In this document: positions 12,155 through 22,122 of the stretch, piece after piece
Position numbering within the stretch: position 1 is the stretch's first letter
Layout: every line of letters starts with the position of its first letter
NCBI RefSeq assembly: GCF_000001735.4
Contig: NC_003075.7
Coordinates: forward strand, 4,217,001 to 4,281,000
Reading direction: 5' to 3'
DNA length: 64,000 bases
Origin: Arabidopsis thaliana
Taxonomy: Eukaryota > Streptophyta > Magnoliopsida > Brassicales > Brassicaceae
The notes under the pieces: model-generated
What the model saw: only the letters and a program-made list of their open reading frames with translations
What the model was told of the DNA's origin: nothing
Database searches by the model: none
Made by a program: the position numbers and the translations under genes

Positions 12155-14484
12155 TCATTCGCCGGAGCCTTCCTCAGACATGGTCATCCTAGAACACTTC
12201 TTCCTACTTGTGGAAGCCTGATCATTTCCATCAACATCATCTGAATCTTTTCGTTTTGATGATGGAGTAGAGGTTGACGACAAATCGACATCAAAAAGGT
12301 CAACACCATTAGTGAGCATAAGGGAACTCTATATGAAAATACAAAAACATTTTAATAAGACAACCCTAAAAAATAAATATAAATAATTGGAATAGTTTAA
12401 TGTTATTTGACAAACCTGTTCGATCGAAATTAAGGATGATGGATCAACGTATGCATCAGAGTCTTCTTGAACGATTTCATCAACAATGTTACCGGTGTAG
12501 ACTCGGGCAACAGTGAATGAATCATATCCACCAAATATGTTTTCCCTTTGAATGCAAAATAGAAACTGAAAAGTCTTCCCTTTCAAACCATTGATCACAT
12601 CAGGCAAAACAGTTGGGTCTTCGATCTACAGAAAATATAGATTATTATAACATGAACGTGGTCATTTTAATGAAAGAGTTTATTTTTAAAAAGGCATTAT
12701 ACCTCATCAAATGACCCATCAAGCAATTCAGGGGCAATAGTGCCAAAAATTTCCTTTGCATGACTGTCGAATAACATGCATCTAGCTTCACCGGTTTGGC
12801 CCATAATATGGAGATGTAACCAAAACCTAAAAGTTAAATAGGATTATTAGCTTCTAAACACCAAATTATAATTAATAATACATTCAATATAAAGATTTCA
12901 TAAAGATTAACTTGGCAACAACATATTTTGCAAAACCATTGCATATTTCACACCAAAATCTTGGCTTTTGAGGTAGCTTGACATCTTCAAGTTTGATAGC
13001 TTCCTCTTCGACAACCTTCTTGTTGTGAGCACGACAACAAAAATAGTACCACGGCCAATCTGTATCAATTGCCGAAACAGTGCAAACTGTTTTGCACTTA
13101 CCCACCTTCAAATTAATATAAAGAGGAATTAACAAACTAAGTTAAAAATATAAAAAGGTAATAAAAAGGTTTGTAGGAAAAATAAATTAATGAATAGTAC
13201 ATCAGAAGATGTGAGGACGTCCTTGATTGTTTGCCTTGGATAATCACCATCGTCATCCCCAGTTCTTGGTGCATAGAGCCTCTTGTGAAAAGATCCAGAA
13301 CTTCCCAAAGTTAACCCATCAGTTGGTATGCTATATATCAAGAAAATATACATTGCTTAATATTATGTAGAAACAAATATATTTAGTGACAAATAAATAC
13401 AATTACCTTTGCTTAAAAAGACCCAACTCAGCCAACGTGGGATCCACGAAGACTTGTGAAACATCAAAAGAATTGGAAACACTCTTAGTATCTGTTTTAA
13501 AAATATAAGGTCGTGTTTTTAAATAGTATAGATATGTAGTAACACATAACAATATAATTACCGTTGTAGAGATTGATCTTCGCAAATCGGATTAAGCAAA
13601 CAACAGTACCATCGGCTGACTCCTGGCAAGCTTGGTCAACAATCTCAGCATACTTTCCCCAAAGTGTACATGCCAAGCGAGTGTCACTAAAAATGGAAAG
13701 AATAAATTTATTAATAAAAAGTAAAAAAACAACAAACTTTAAATAAGAATGAATATGAATATAGATTGTTTGTACTGCTGATCTCTCAAATGGAAATCGA
13801 TTTTTTTGGTGGGCTTGTTGTTAGCGTTAAGATCTTGGATTTTAGACCGATCGACAACCTGACCCATAACATCTGTATAGACAAATAGAATAAATCTATG
13901 AATATAATGACTATATAAGAGATAATGCATGTATGTTCGAAAATAAAATGAAAACTTGAATCTAACTGTGCAAGATATTTGAGTTAGCGGATCCAGAGAG
14001 GATCACATCAAACTTAGCAAGTGAGAGGAACAAAGCATCAGAAACGGTATCACATGGAGAGACCGTGGTTTTGAAAACAAAACCAATCTTGTTTCAAGTC
14101 AAAAATACGATACTGGCCACTTGTAAGATTTAGAGTGATTGTCGTAATAATCTTCCAAACACCCTCGATTAAGCACCTTTCAAACTTCTTGATATGCTCT
14201 CTTCTCACAGCAGCATACATCTTATCACCATATATGACAAAATAATTTAAATAATAATTAGTAAATGAAAATGATGCTTGAACACACTATTAAGGATTAC
14301 GAAAATATAAAGTAGAAACTATAATACGTACACCTTAATCAACCAAAACTATTTCGATGGATTCACCAGCCTTTACAGAATATTGCCTCCAAACATGAAG
14401 CAATTTAACCTGAATACGCCAAGCGTTCTTGTAAGGTTTTAGCGATTTCAAGGGAGTGAATGGAAGAGGATTGGCGAGCATCAT
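12155..14484 (-). pseudogene. Full-length RPA1-like gene with zinc-ribbon OB fold (gene A)
   Basis: About ten exons on the minus strand give the whole RPA70-like plan. OB fold A: start MMLANPLPFTPLKSLKPYKN, then VWRQYSVKAGESIEIVLVD. OB fold B: DVMGQVVDRSKIQDL, then LACTLWGKYAEIVD and VCLIRFAKINLYN. C-terminal fold: CKTVCTVSAID, the zinc-ribbon half FWCEICNGFAKYVVAK, then FWLHLHIMGQTGEARCMLF and LPDVINGLKGKTFQF. It ends in a basic tail (SSKRKDS, SRKKCSRM) and TGA at 12155. Exon one has an in-frame TAA right after IVLVD. Exon two (about 14232-13970) has a frameshift between YRIFDLK and KIGFVFKTT. So the copy is probably dead, although the 3' exons are clean. Homologues bind single-stranded DNA as the large RPA subunit. 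Confidence 0.75.
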
Positions 14485-14689
14485 TTTAAAAAATGAATTT
14501 GGAAATGAAACTGTGTGAGTGTAAGCTGAGTGAGTAGATTGAAATGAGGCGTCCGATATTTATAAGAATGAGCAGTTTGGTCAAAAAAACATGCGCAAAA
14601 GATATTATCCTTGGAATTCAAGTTTATTCGATATAAAAAATCCGATGATTATAGGAAAATATTTATCATTTCCATAAAAGTAGGTATGA

Positions 14690-14945
14690 ATATAGGGAAT
14701 ACTTGAAAAAAATGTAAGATAAGTGCAAAAGAGAATTGAAACGAAATATTAGATATGTTAGAATTATGGAGAAATGTAAAATAATTCCAAAAGAAGATCG
14801 CAAAGAAATATTAGATGTGCTATAATTATGGAGAAAATGTAAGATAATTCAAAAAGAAGATCCAAACGAAATATTATATGTGCTATAATTATGGAGAAAA
14901 TGTAAGATAATTCTCAAAGAAGATCCATACGAAATACTGTTTCAT
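14690..14945. repeat. ~62-bp tandem repeats upstream of RPA1-like gene A
   Basis: The phrase GGAGAAAATGTAAGATAATTC with small variations recurs at about 14769, 14831 and 14893, giving a 62-bp period; a weaker copy precedes. Each unit also holds GAAATATTAGATGTGCTATAATTAT. The array lies just 5' of the start of gene A on the minus strand, in its promoter. Confidence 0.8.
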
Positions 14946-15069
14946 CGTCATCCACGAAGATACGCCAAATATTTAATGAAATTAATACGATTAGTTTCCT
15001 GAAATAGAGTCGGATGAATTTATGCATGAAACTACAAAATCGGACGACTTGAAATAAATCTATTCAACG

Positions 15070-15410
15070 GCCAGGATTAAAAGGAGAATTCCATTTTTTG
15101 TTTTATTAATAAAAAATGCACGTGTATTTTTTTGGAAAATACGAAATCGAACGGATAAAAACAATTCAATTGAATGACCAAGATTATAACGCATAACCCA
15201 AAAGTTGTAAACCAGGGTCAAAAAGATCCGCGTGTTTTTTAAGTGAAGGCGAGAGATCGAACGGACACAAACACTTCAATCGAATGGCCAAGATTATAAC
15301 GTATGACCCAAAAATTGTAAATCCGGGTCAAAAGGATCCGCGTGTTTTTTAAGTGAAGGCGAGAGATCGAACAGACACAAATAATTCAATCGAATGGCCA
15401 AGATTATAAC
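15070..15410. repeat. 110-bp tandem repeat near Helitron 5' end
   Basis: AGATTATAACG recurs at 15181, 15291 and 15401, so the period is 110 bp. Two units are nearly identical (each with GGGTCAAAA-GATCCGCGTG and GCGAGAGATCGAACGG); a third, to the left, is degenerate. Confidence 0.85.
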
Positions 15411-15413
15411 GTA

Positions 15414-15539
15414 AGTTAAGTGATTCTCAGTTAAAGGTAAATTTTTCCATGACATTAACATTTTAAACATATGATTTTAAGGTAATTTTTTTGTTTTAAC
15501 TGAGAATCACTTAACGTACGTCTCAAATAATAGTGTAGA
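15414..15539 (-). other. Helitron 5' terminus with subterminal inverted repeat
   Basis: On the minus strand the element starts TCTACACTATTATTTGAGAC, then ACGTACGTTAAGTG. A perfect inverted repeat of about 21 bases, GTTAAGTGATTCTCAGTTAAA, lies at about 15416-15436 and 15496-15516, so the terminus can form a long hairpin with a ~59-base loop. Confidence 0.8.
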
Positions 15540-16624
15540 TCATTTGAGTACGTTCTATACTTCTATGAAAAAGATTGATTATCCATGTCATCAATCCACG
15601 TCATTACACATAATCCACGTCATCTGAAACCGCATAAACCTTTCGGTTTCCTCCCGAACAGTACTGTTCATCAGCGGAAAAAAAAAACTGTCGCTCTCTC
15701 TCTCGACGGGAAAACGATATCTAACCCTAATTTCGCCGCCGTTTTCTCTATCTCTCGTCTGTTTCGTCTGAAACTCTAACAGCGGTGTCGCATTGCAAGT
15801 TGAGTAAAGTCACATCCCTATCAATTCGCATATGAACTCAATTTGTCTAAGTTCCGGTAAGTCTATAACCTAACTTTACTTCAAATTTTCCGACAAGAAT
15901 CTGACATCTAAGTTCAATAGCAAGTGATTCCCGTCACTGAAACCGTTTTTCGAAAACTATCGCGATGTTATTGATGGTTTTTAACGATGCTTATTCCGGC
16001 TGGTTTTTGCCGTCGTTGATTGACATATGGTGTCTGATTTGTTATATCTATTTGATTTGATGGCTGAGTTACTATTTGTTTGCCGACTGATTTATAATTT
16101 ATCAATGCATCTGTGTCTGAGTTTGTTATATGATGTGGTTGAGTTATGATTTTATCAATGCATATGTGGCTGAGTTTGTTATATGATGTGGTTGAGTTAT
16201 GGTTTATCAATGCATTCGTGGCTGAGTTTGTTTTACGTTTTGTCTGAGTTATGGTTTAACCTTACATCCGTGGCCGAGTTTCTGTTATGATGTGGTTGAG
16301 TTTGTTTTATGTTTGGGCTGAGTTTCTGTTATGTTATGGCTGAGTTTGGTTTATGGTTTGGCTGAGTTATGTTATCTGTGGCTGAGTTGTTTTATGTTGT
16401 GGCTGAGTTTGTTTTACGTTTTATCTAAGTTATGGTTTAACCTTACATCCGTGGCCGAGTATCTGTTATGATGTGGCTGAGTTTGTTTTATGTTTTGGCT
16501 GAGTTTTTGTTATCCTATGGCTGAGTTTGGTTTATGGTTTGGCTGAGTTATGTTATCTGTGGCTGAGTTGTTTTATGTTGTTGCTGAGTTAATTTATGCT
16601 TACGGCTGATTTATGGTTTATCAG
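15540..16624 (+). other. 5' leader and first intron of the DUF1985-Ulp1 gene
   Basis: 15640-15856 is GC-richer and leader-like, and ends CCG|GTAAGT, a good splice donor. The intron runs to TTTATCAG|ATG at 16624, so the gene has a large 5' UTR intron. From about 16020 the intron is filled with GGCTGAGTTATG repeats. No separate gene is seen. Confidence 0.55.
16020..16620 (+). repeat. GGCTGAGTTATG motif array 1 (5' UTR intron)
   Basis: The words GGCTGAGTTATG, GGCTGAGTTTG, GGCCGAGTTTC and GTTGAGTTATG recur every 20-45 bases, about 20 times, with longer sub-duplications (TTTAACCTTACATCCGTGGC at about 16254 and 16436). All copies have the same orientation. Confidence 0.9.
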
Positions 16625-17440
16625 ATGTCTGAAGACCAAGCAAGGGATTACCGTCCAAGACTTTACCTAGCGGGGGATTCTAATCTAGAGGCTAAAGCCA
16701 TTAATCAGAACATCAAGATGGGAGATTTCCCTCTGATTAGAGAATCAATAGGACAAGATACATGAGATCAAATGAAAGAGACACCTCTTGGATTAATTGC
16801 TAAGCTAGTTAATAGCCATTTTCTTTGGTCTGGTAAGATTATACATTATCTACTCTACAGACAGTTAAGAATACTGAAAAAGGAGATTTGTTGTCTCGTG
16901 GCTGGTCAACCTATCAGGTTTGGCTTGAATGAATTTGGTCATATCACGCAGTTTAACACAGATCCACTACCGAGAGAACAGTTTAAGCATGCAGTGGACT
17001 ACAAAACGTTCTTCAGGGAATTGGGTGTGCCAACCGGTGAAGGTCTTAAGTTAGATGAACATAGGCGAGGCTTAGTAGTGTGCAGAGCATGGCCTCTTGA
17101 AAAGCGTATATGGTTTGGCTTGCATCCTAACTCTAGGATACCATTTGAGAGTGCCAAAAGAGTTTTTGATGACGAAACCATGAAGACTTATCCATGGGGT
17201 CGGTCAGCATTTGAAACCCTTGTTGTTTCTATAAAGTTGCCGAGGCCTATTGGCAAGTCGTACACCATCAGTGGTATGGCTTTCGTGTTACAAGCTTGGG
17301 TGTATGATTCAATCAACACCATTGGAGAGCGATTTGGGAACGTAGTCAAAGAGGATGAGATTTCGTTGCTTAGATGGGGTTGCAATCGTACCCGTACAAT
17401 AATAGAATCGGCCATTGCTGAAGATATCACAAACATAACG
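16625..17440 (+). pseudogene. DUF1985-Ulp1 transposon gene, N-terminal part
   Basis: The frame starts MSEDQARDYRPRLYLAGD after a splice acceptor. It has an in-frame TGA at 16763-16765 (in GQDT-DQMKETP), then runs open to about 17440. The region from HFLWSGKIIHYLLYRQL through GQPIRFGLNEFGHIT, SRIPFESAKRVFDDE and YPWGRSAFETLVVSIK is a clear DUF1985 domain. That domain is usually joined to Ulp1-like cysteine protease domains in plant Mutator-like elements (KI-MULE/VANDAL type). An LTR insertion starting at 17446 cuts the gene; the next exon resumes at about 35274. The TGA and later lesions make the gene non-functional as it stands. Confidence 0.8.
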
Positions 17441-18386
17441 ACTACTGCAAGTGCACAATATATATGAGTAGTACTTTAGGATCGAATCCACAAGGAGAGA
17501 AGTAGTTCAAAGAAATCCTTCAGAAGAGAGTGAAGCTAGGACCAAACAAAAAGAGAGGGGGTTGTTGTATGCAGTGAATAAGCAAAATAAAAGACAAGTA
17601 ACTAAAATAGACGATAAGCAATAAGAGAGAAGTGTTAGGTCTTTGGGGGTTTCTCCGGATATCATGGTTCAAAATAAAGGTATAGATCCCAATTTAGGTG
17701 ATAATATGGTTAGTTTTTTTACTTCCCAATTCTCGTTAGGTGAAAGCCGGCTATTCTCACTATACCTCGCCACTCAGTTGCCCACACGGCTAGGAGGTGC
17801 TAACATAGTTTCGAGATACAGATGAAAGCATTAAGTTCAAGTTTGATTCTAGTCCATAAGTCCCTATCACTTGGCGGGTGAGCAACGATTATAGTTCTTT
17901 ATTCAGTTGAGATAGTTCAAGCAATTATACAAGATTTTGCCAAGTATAAAATACCTAAGATCAAGTACAAGTTGGCGTTTCAGACATACCTGCATTAAGA
18001 TTAAATTCAACTAGAAAGAATAGTGTAAACGATCAAGCAAAACCATAGAAACCACCAACCTAAATCAGATCTAAAGTCCCCATGAATTCCCCTTTGAAAC
18101 CCCCTCAAACCCAACTAGAGATCTACTCGCTCATGGCAAAGGAGCTAATCAAAAGTTGGGTTGAGTAAGTCATAATAAAAAGACAAATAAAACTTAAAAG
18201 GGGTTCAGAGATTACTTCTTTGAATGTAGAACACAAGAGGCAAAGCTCCACCTTAAAGAATCTTATACAAAACGAAAGAGAAGAAGAGGGAGATGGTGAT
18301 CTTCGAGCTCAAGAGGTACGGTGGCGAGTTGGCAGCTCTCGGCGACGGCTAGGTTTTGCTTGTGATGAAGGCACACCTAGGGTTAG

Positions 18387-18735
18387 TAATGTAGGGAAAT
18401 ATACGATTGAAAGCTCTTGTATCAATGGATCAAGAGTATTCGTTCGTAGCTCGGATCTTTAGCTTTCTTAAGTATCTATGGATCAAAAGAAAGAAGAACT
18501 CAAAGACTTCAGATGAGAAAAGCTTCTCTTTTATAAAACGAAAACAACCAAGTTATAAGCTTACAAGAATAAGAGTATTTATACTCTCCTAAAAACGAAA
18601 ACCCTAAATGATGAAAGCTTGTCGACTAAGCAACACTAAACCGTCATTCAAAATAAAGAAAGCCCAACAAGAGTATTATGAAAACTTAAAAGGAAAAACC
18701 CAATAAAGAGATAGATGGATGATGACGCTACATCA
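18387..18735 (-). repeat. gypsy 3' LTR
   Basis: On the minus strand it begins TGATGTAGCGTCATC and ends CCCTACATTA; the terminal C-to-T change is shared by both copies. The pol stop codon TAG lies inside its first bases. Confidence 0.9.
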
Positions 18736-19296
18736 GGTCACCCGGGGTAGAAAGAAAATTTGTTCTCGAATATTCAGCTTCCTCACTAGCGACATAAGGA
18801 ACCAGATGTTTCACATTGAAGACGTCTGCGGTCTGCATATGTGGCGGCAATTGAAGGCGATACGCATTGTTGTTAATCTTCTCAAGAACTTGAAGTGGAC
18901 CAATCTTTCTTGACTTCAGCTTATTGTACGTTCCCGGTTTAAAACGATCTTTGGTCAGCACCGCCCAAACTAAGTCTCCCACATTAAACGTAACATCCCG
19001 ACGATGAGCATCATCAGCTTTCTTGTACTTCTCCGTTGCAATTTCAAGATTGGAATGGACCTTTTCATGAACAGCTGCAAAATCATCAACAAAATCACAG
19101 GCTCTACCATGAAAGCGAGTACGATCTGGAGAGATACCAAGATCTGCAGGGCAGCGAGGTAACAAACCATAGACCACTTGAAATGGACTAAACCCGGTAC
19201 TCCGATTAGAGCTCTATTGTGAGCAAACTCTGCCTGGCAAATAACCGTATCCCAAGATTTGATATTATCACCAACCAAACATCTCAACCAAATCAC
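18728..19296 (-). pseudogene. gypsy integrase C-terminal part
   Basis: Frames at 18970-19296 and 18728-19177 hold the end of the integrase. CQAEFAHNRA belongs to the end of the catalytic core; HRRDVTFNVGDLVWA and KLKSRKIGPLQVLEKI form the C-terminal SH3-like region; DVFNVKHLVPY follows. I see no clear chromodomain after it. The frame changes at about 19280 and again near 19170, so the protein is broken. The last codons run into the 3' LTR. Confidence 0.8.
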
Positions 19297-19873
19297 CCAA
19301 AGCTCGATTTGTCACTTCGGTTTGGCCATCGGTTTGAGGATGATAAGCCGAACTCATGTCCAATTTCGTACGTAGCAGCCGCCACAAAGATCTCCAAAAA
19401 TGACTTAGAAAACGAGAGTCACAATCCGATACAATAGACATAGGTAAACCATGAAGTTTATATACTTCCCGAAAGAACAAAATCGCAACTTGTACCGCAT
19501 CGGTGGTCTTCTTACACGGAATAAAATGCACCATCTTGGAAAAATGATCGACAACAACAAAGATGGAATCATTACCTCGTTGTGTTTGTGGTAGTCCAAG
19601 TACAAAATCCATGCTAATGTCAGTCCATGGCTGTGTTGGAATCGGAAGAGGCAAGTATAGGCCAGCATTAGAAGCTTTACCTTTAGCAGTTTGACAAACA
19701 CCACAACGAACAATGAATCTTTCAACATCACGTCTTAAGGTTGGCCAAAAATACGATGAGCTTATCAATTGAAGTGTGCCATCTCTTCCAACATGACCTT
19801 CTCCATGAAGCTCGCTAATTAACTTCAACCTCAAGCTACAATCAGGAATACATAGCCGAGAACCCCAAAACAA
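19268..19873 (-). pseudogene. gypsy integrase, zinc-binding and catalytic core
   Basis: The N-terminal HHCC finger shows HGEGHVGRDGT and CGVCQTAKG. The catalytic core follows with DFVLGLP (first Asp), SDCDSRFLSHFW (second Asp; the usual Arg after SD is Cys here) and HPQTDGQTEVTNR (Glu). Integrase joins the cDNA copy to host DNA. The frame is lost after ALGDLVEMF near 19275. Confidence 0.85.
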
Positions 19874-21362
19874 AAATCCATCATAAATGAGATACTCATC
19901 ACCAATCCCATTGGTCGCGTCATTCCAAATCTTAGCGAAAAAACATCAGTAGGATAAAATGTAGGAAGGACTTCAAAACCCGTAATTGACATATGAAATG
20001 TCGTCAAGAGAGAATGTCTTCGGCTTGAAGCATCGGCTACCTTGTTCAAAGTACCAGCTTTATGTTTAATCACAAAGGAGAATTGTTGCAAATATGCAAA
20101 CCAGGAAGCATGTCTCGCCGAAACCTTGTCTTGAGAACCCATATGTTTAAGAGCATCATGATCTGTATAAAGAACAAACTCACGATGAAAAAGATAATGC
20201 CGCCAATGTTTTATGGATTGAACCACGACATATAATTCAACATCATAAGTGCTGTAACGACCCCTTGCTCCAGCTATCTTCTCACTAAAAAATGCAACAG
20301 GTCGACCCAATTGACTCAATACGCCACCAATACCTGATTTTGAAGCGTCGCAATGGAGTTCAAATGCAACGTCAAAACAAGGAAGAACGAGAACCGGAGC
20401 TGTTGTTAACTTTTTCTTAATCATGTGAAATGCAGAATCAACTTCTTGTGTCCATGAAAACTTTGTAGCTTTCATACAATTTGTAATAGGCGCCATGATG
20501 CTACTAAAATGCGAGACAAAACGCCGGTAAAAATTTGTACCTGATTGTGGAGTTGGCCAAGACTCGATGGTACTTACCTTTGCCGAGTCCACTTTCAATC
20601 CATGTCTCGACACTATATTCGCCAAAAACAGAACTTCCTCCACACCAAACGAACACTTCTGCACAGCCCCAAATAATTTCTCTCGTCGCAGCACCAAGAG
20701 TACCTCACGTAAGTGACTAAGGTGGTCTTCAAGGGACAAACTGAAATTCAATATATCATCAAAGACAACTACAAAACGACCAATGAACGGGCGTAAGCTT
20801 GATTCATAACACGCATAAATGTGCTTGGCGCATTAGAGAGACCAAACGACATCACAAGCCATTCAAACAAACCTTCTCTTGTTTTAAACGCCGTTTTCCA
20901 CTCATCACTAGGACGTATACGGATTTGATGATATCCACTCTTAAGATCCAGCTTGGAAAATATCGTAGCAGAGCCAATTTGATCCAAAAGGTCATCCAAA
21001 CGCGGAATTGGAAATCAATAGCGAATTGTAATTTTATTGATCGCTCTACTATCGACACACATACACCAAGAACCATCCTTCTTAGGAATTAGCAATGCGG
21101 GAACAGCGCAAGGACTTAAGCTTTCACGGACATGCCCTTTAGAAAGAAGTTCTTCTACTTGCCTTCGTAATTCATCTTGTTCCATAGGACTCATGCGATA
21201 GTGTGGTCGATTAGGCAAAATTGCACTCGAAGCCAAGTCTATACAATGTTGAATATCACGTAATGGAGGCAATTCATTAAGTAACTCTTCAGGAAAAACA
21301 TCTTGAAATTCTGCTAACAATTCACGAAATGCGTCTCGTACCGCAGCGACAGGTGAAGACAT
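19831..21362 (-). pseudogene. gypsy reverse transcriptase and RNase H
   Basis: RT motifs: [16 protein letters not shown] and [14 protein letters not shown] (about 21190-21050), [22 protein letters not shown] (about 20950-20885), and the catalytic VVVFDDIL in place of the usual Y-x-DD box (about 20770). RNase H follows with HCDASKSGIGGVL, YSTYDVELYVVVQ and YTDHDALKH. An in-frame stop follows NKITIRY near 21015, and a frameshift lies between YARSLVVL and the FDD box near 20770. So the enzyme is inactive as encoded. Its N-terminal border with the protease region is split by the MITE at 21363-21912. Confidence 0.88.
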
Positions 21363-21912
21363 GTAAAAACTCTATAAATTAATAATGTCGGGACCGGAAA
21401 AATTTGTTAATTTAAAGAGGTATTAATTTATCGATAAATTAATAATTATTAATTGATAGAGATATTTTACAAATTTTTGTAATTTCTTACAAAATTTGAT
21501 TTAAAAAATAGGTTTTTCTATATAATCAATAATCTTTTTAAAATCAATTACAAGTATAAAACCATTATTAGGTTTAAAACAAAATAAACTTTTTGTACTT
21601 GGTAAAAATATTAGATCGGAACTCTACAAAAAATTAATTTAAATTGTATAAAAGAAATACTAGAGTCATATTTTACTAAATTTTTACATAATATATATTC
21701 ATAAATATAAATATATATATTCATAAATTTATACAATTATTAATTTATAATATTGATGGGACCATATATTTACATAAGATTTTCAAAAAAAGTTACTATC
21801 TTATTAATTTATCAATTTGTATCAATTTTTACACTGGTCCCAACTCGGAATCGGAAGAATTTATTAATTTATAGAAATTATTAATTTATCTAGTATTAAT
21901 TTATAGAGACTG
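21363..21912. mobile_element. Emigrant-like (pogo/Tc1-mariner) MITE
   Basis: About 550 bp of AT-rich DNA, with left end GTAAAAACTCTATAAATTAATA and right end TATTAATTTATAGAGACTG followed by TA. The inverted ends match the Arabidopsis Emigrant terminus (CAGTAAAACCTCTATAAATT...) as I remember it, with TA as target. The left TA-CA has lost about three bases. GTCGGGACC near the left end and GGTCCCAAC near the right end are a second inverted pair. It interrupts gypsy coding sequence between the protease-RT linker and RT, and has no reading frame of its own. Confidence 0.75.
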
Positions 21913-22117
21913 TACTTGTTTCCATCATTAGCACAAATGCTACTTCCTCCTCTTGAAGTTCTTCGAACAGTTGAGACTTATTTATTAAGAGTACAGGTTT
22001 CGTCTCTTCCAAAGACACAGATTTCTTCTCAATATCTTGACTTGTAACCAATGGCTCAGAACACTTTTGAGATTGCAATAACGTAAGGCGTTTTCCTTCG
22101 TATGAAAAACTATGTGT
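21913..22117 (-). pseudogene. gypsy protease-RT linker fragment
   Basis: The minus frame THSFSYEGKRLTLLQSQK ... LLINKSQLFEELQEE is the spacer normally found between protease and RT in this gypsy type. It is stranded between the MITE (right end 21912) and the Athila insertion (TSD at 22118). Its reading continues the frame that stops at 32774 on the other side of the Athila element. Confidence 0.75.
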
Positions 22118-22122
22118 GTTTG

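Larger units (their letters stand above)
4544..15539 (-). mobile_element. Helitron carrying four RPA1-like genes
   Basis: On the minus strand the element starts TCTACACTATTATTTGAG at 15539, preceded by A (15540), and ends CTAG at 4544, followed by T (4543). A GC hairpin (CCGTGC-TAC-GCACGG, 4556-4570) sits about 8 bases before CTAG. These are the diagnostic Helitron features: 5'-TC, 3' hairpin, CTRR, insertion between A and T, and no target duplication. All four internal genes are on the minus strand and encode RPA1-like OB-fold proteins, which plant Helitrons commonly carry. I found no Rep or helicase motifs in the element, so it would be non-autonomous. Other 5'-like termini inside it (see findings) make the exact extent less certain. 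Confidence 0.78.

Noticed and set aside
13495-13561. A separate Helitron inserted in the intron of RPA1-like gene A at the TCTATACTATT motif
   Set aside because: The intron is only ~66 bases, so nothing is inserted there; only the 5'-end-like motif is present and is reported as such.
15554-15610. TCTATACTTCTATGAAAAAG as the 5' end of a plus-strand Helitron covering the motif element and the RPA1-like gene at 51925
   Set aside because: The base before TC is T rather than A, and I found no matching 3' hairpin plus CTAG-T on the plus strand in the window. Kept only as a possibility.
15968-16210. Minus-strand frame across the motif array
   Set aside because: It arises from the periodic GGCTGAGTTATG repeat; no homology and no start context.
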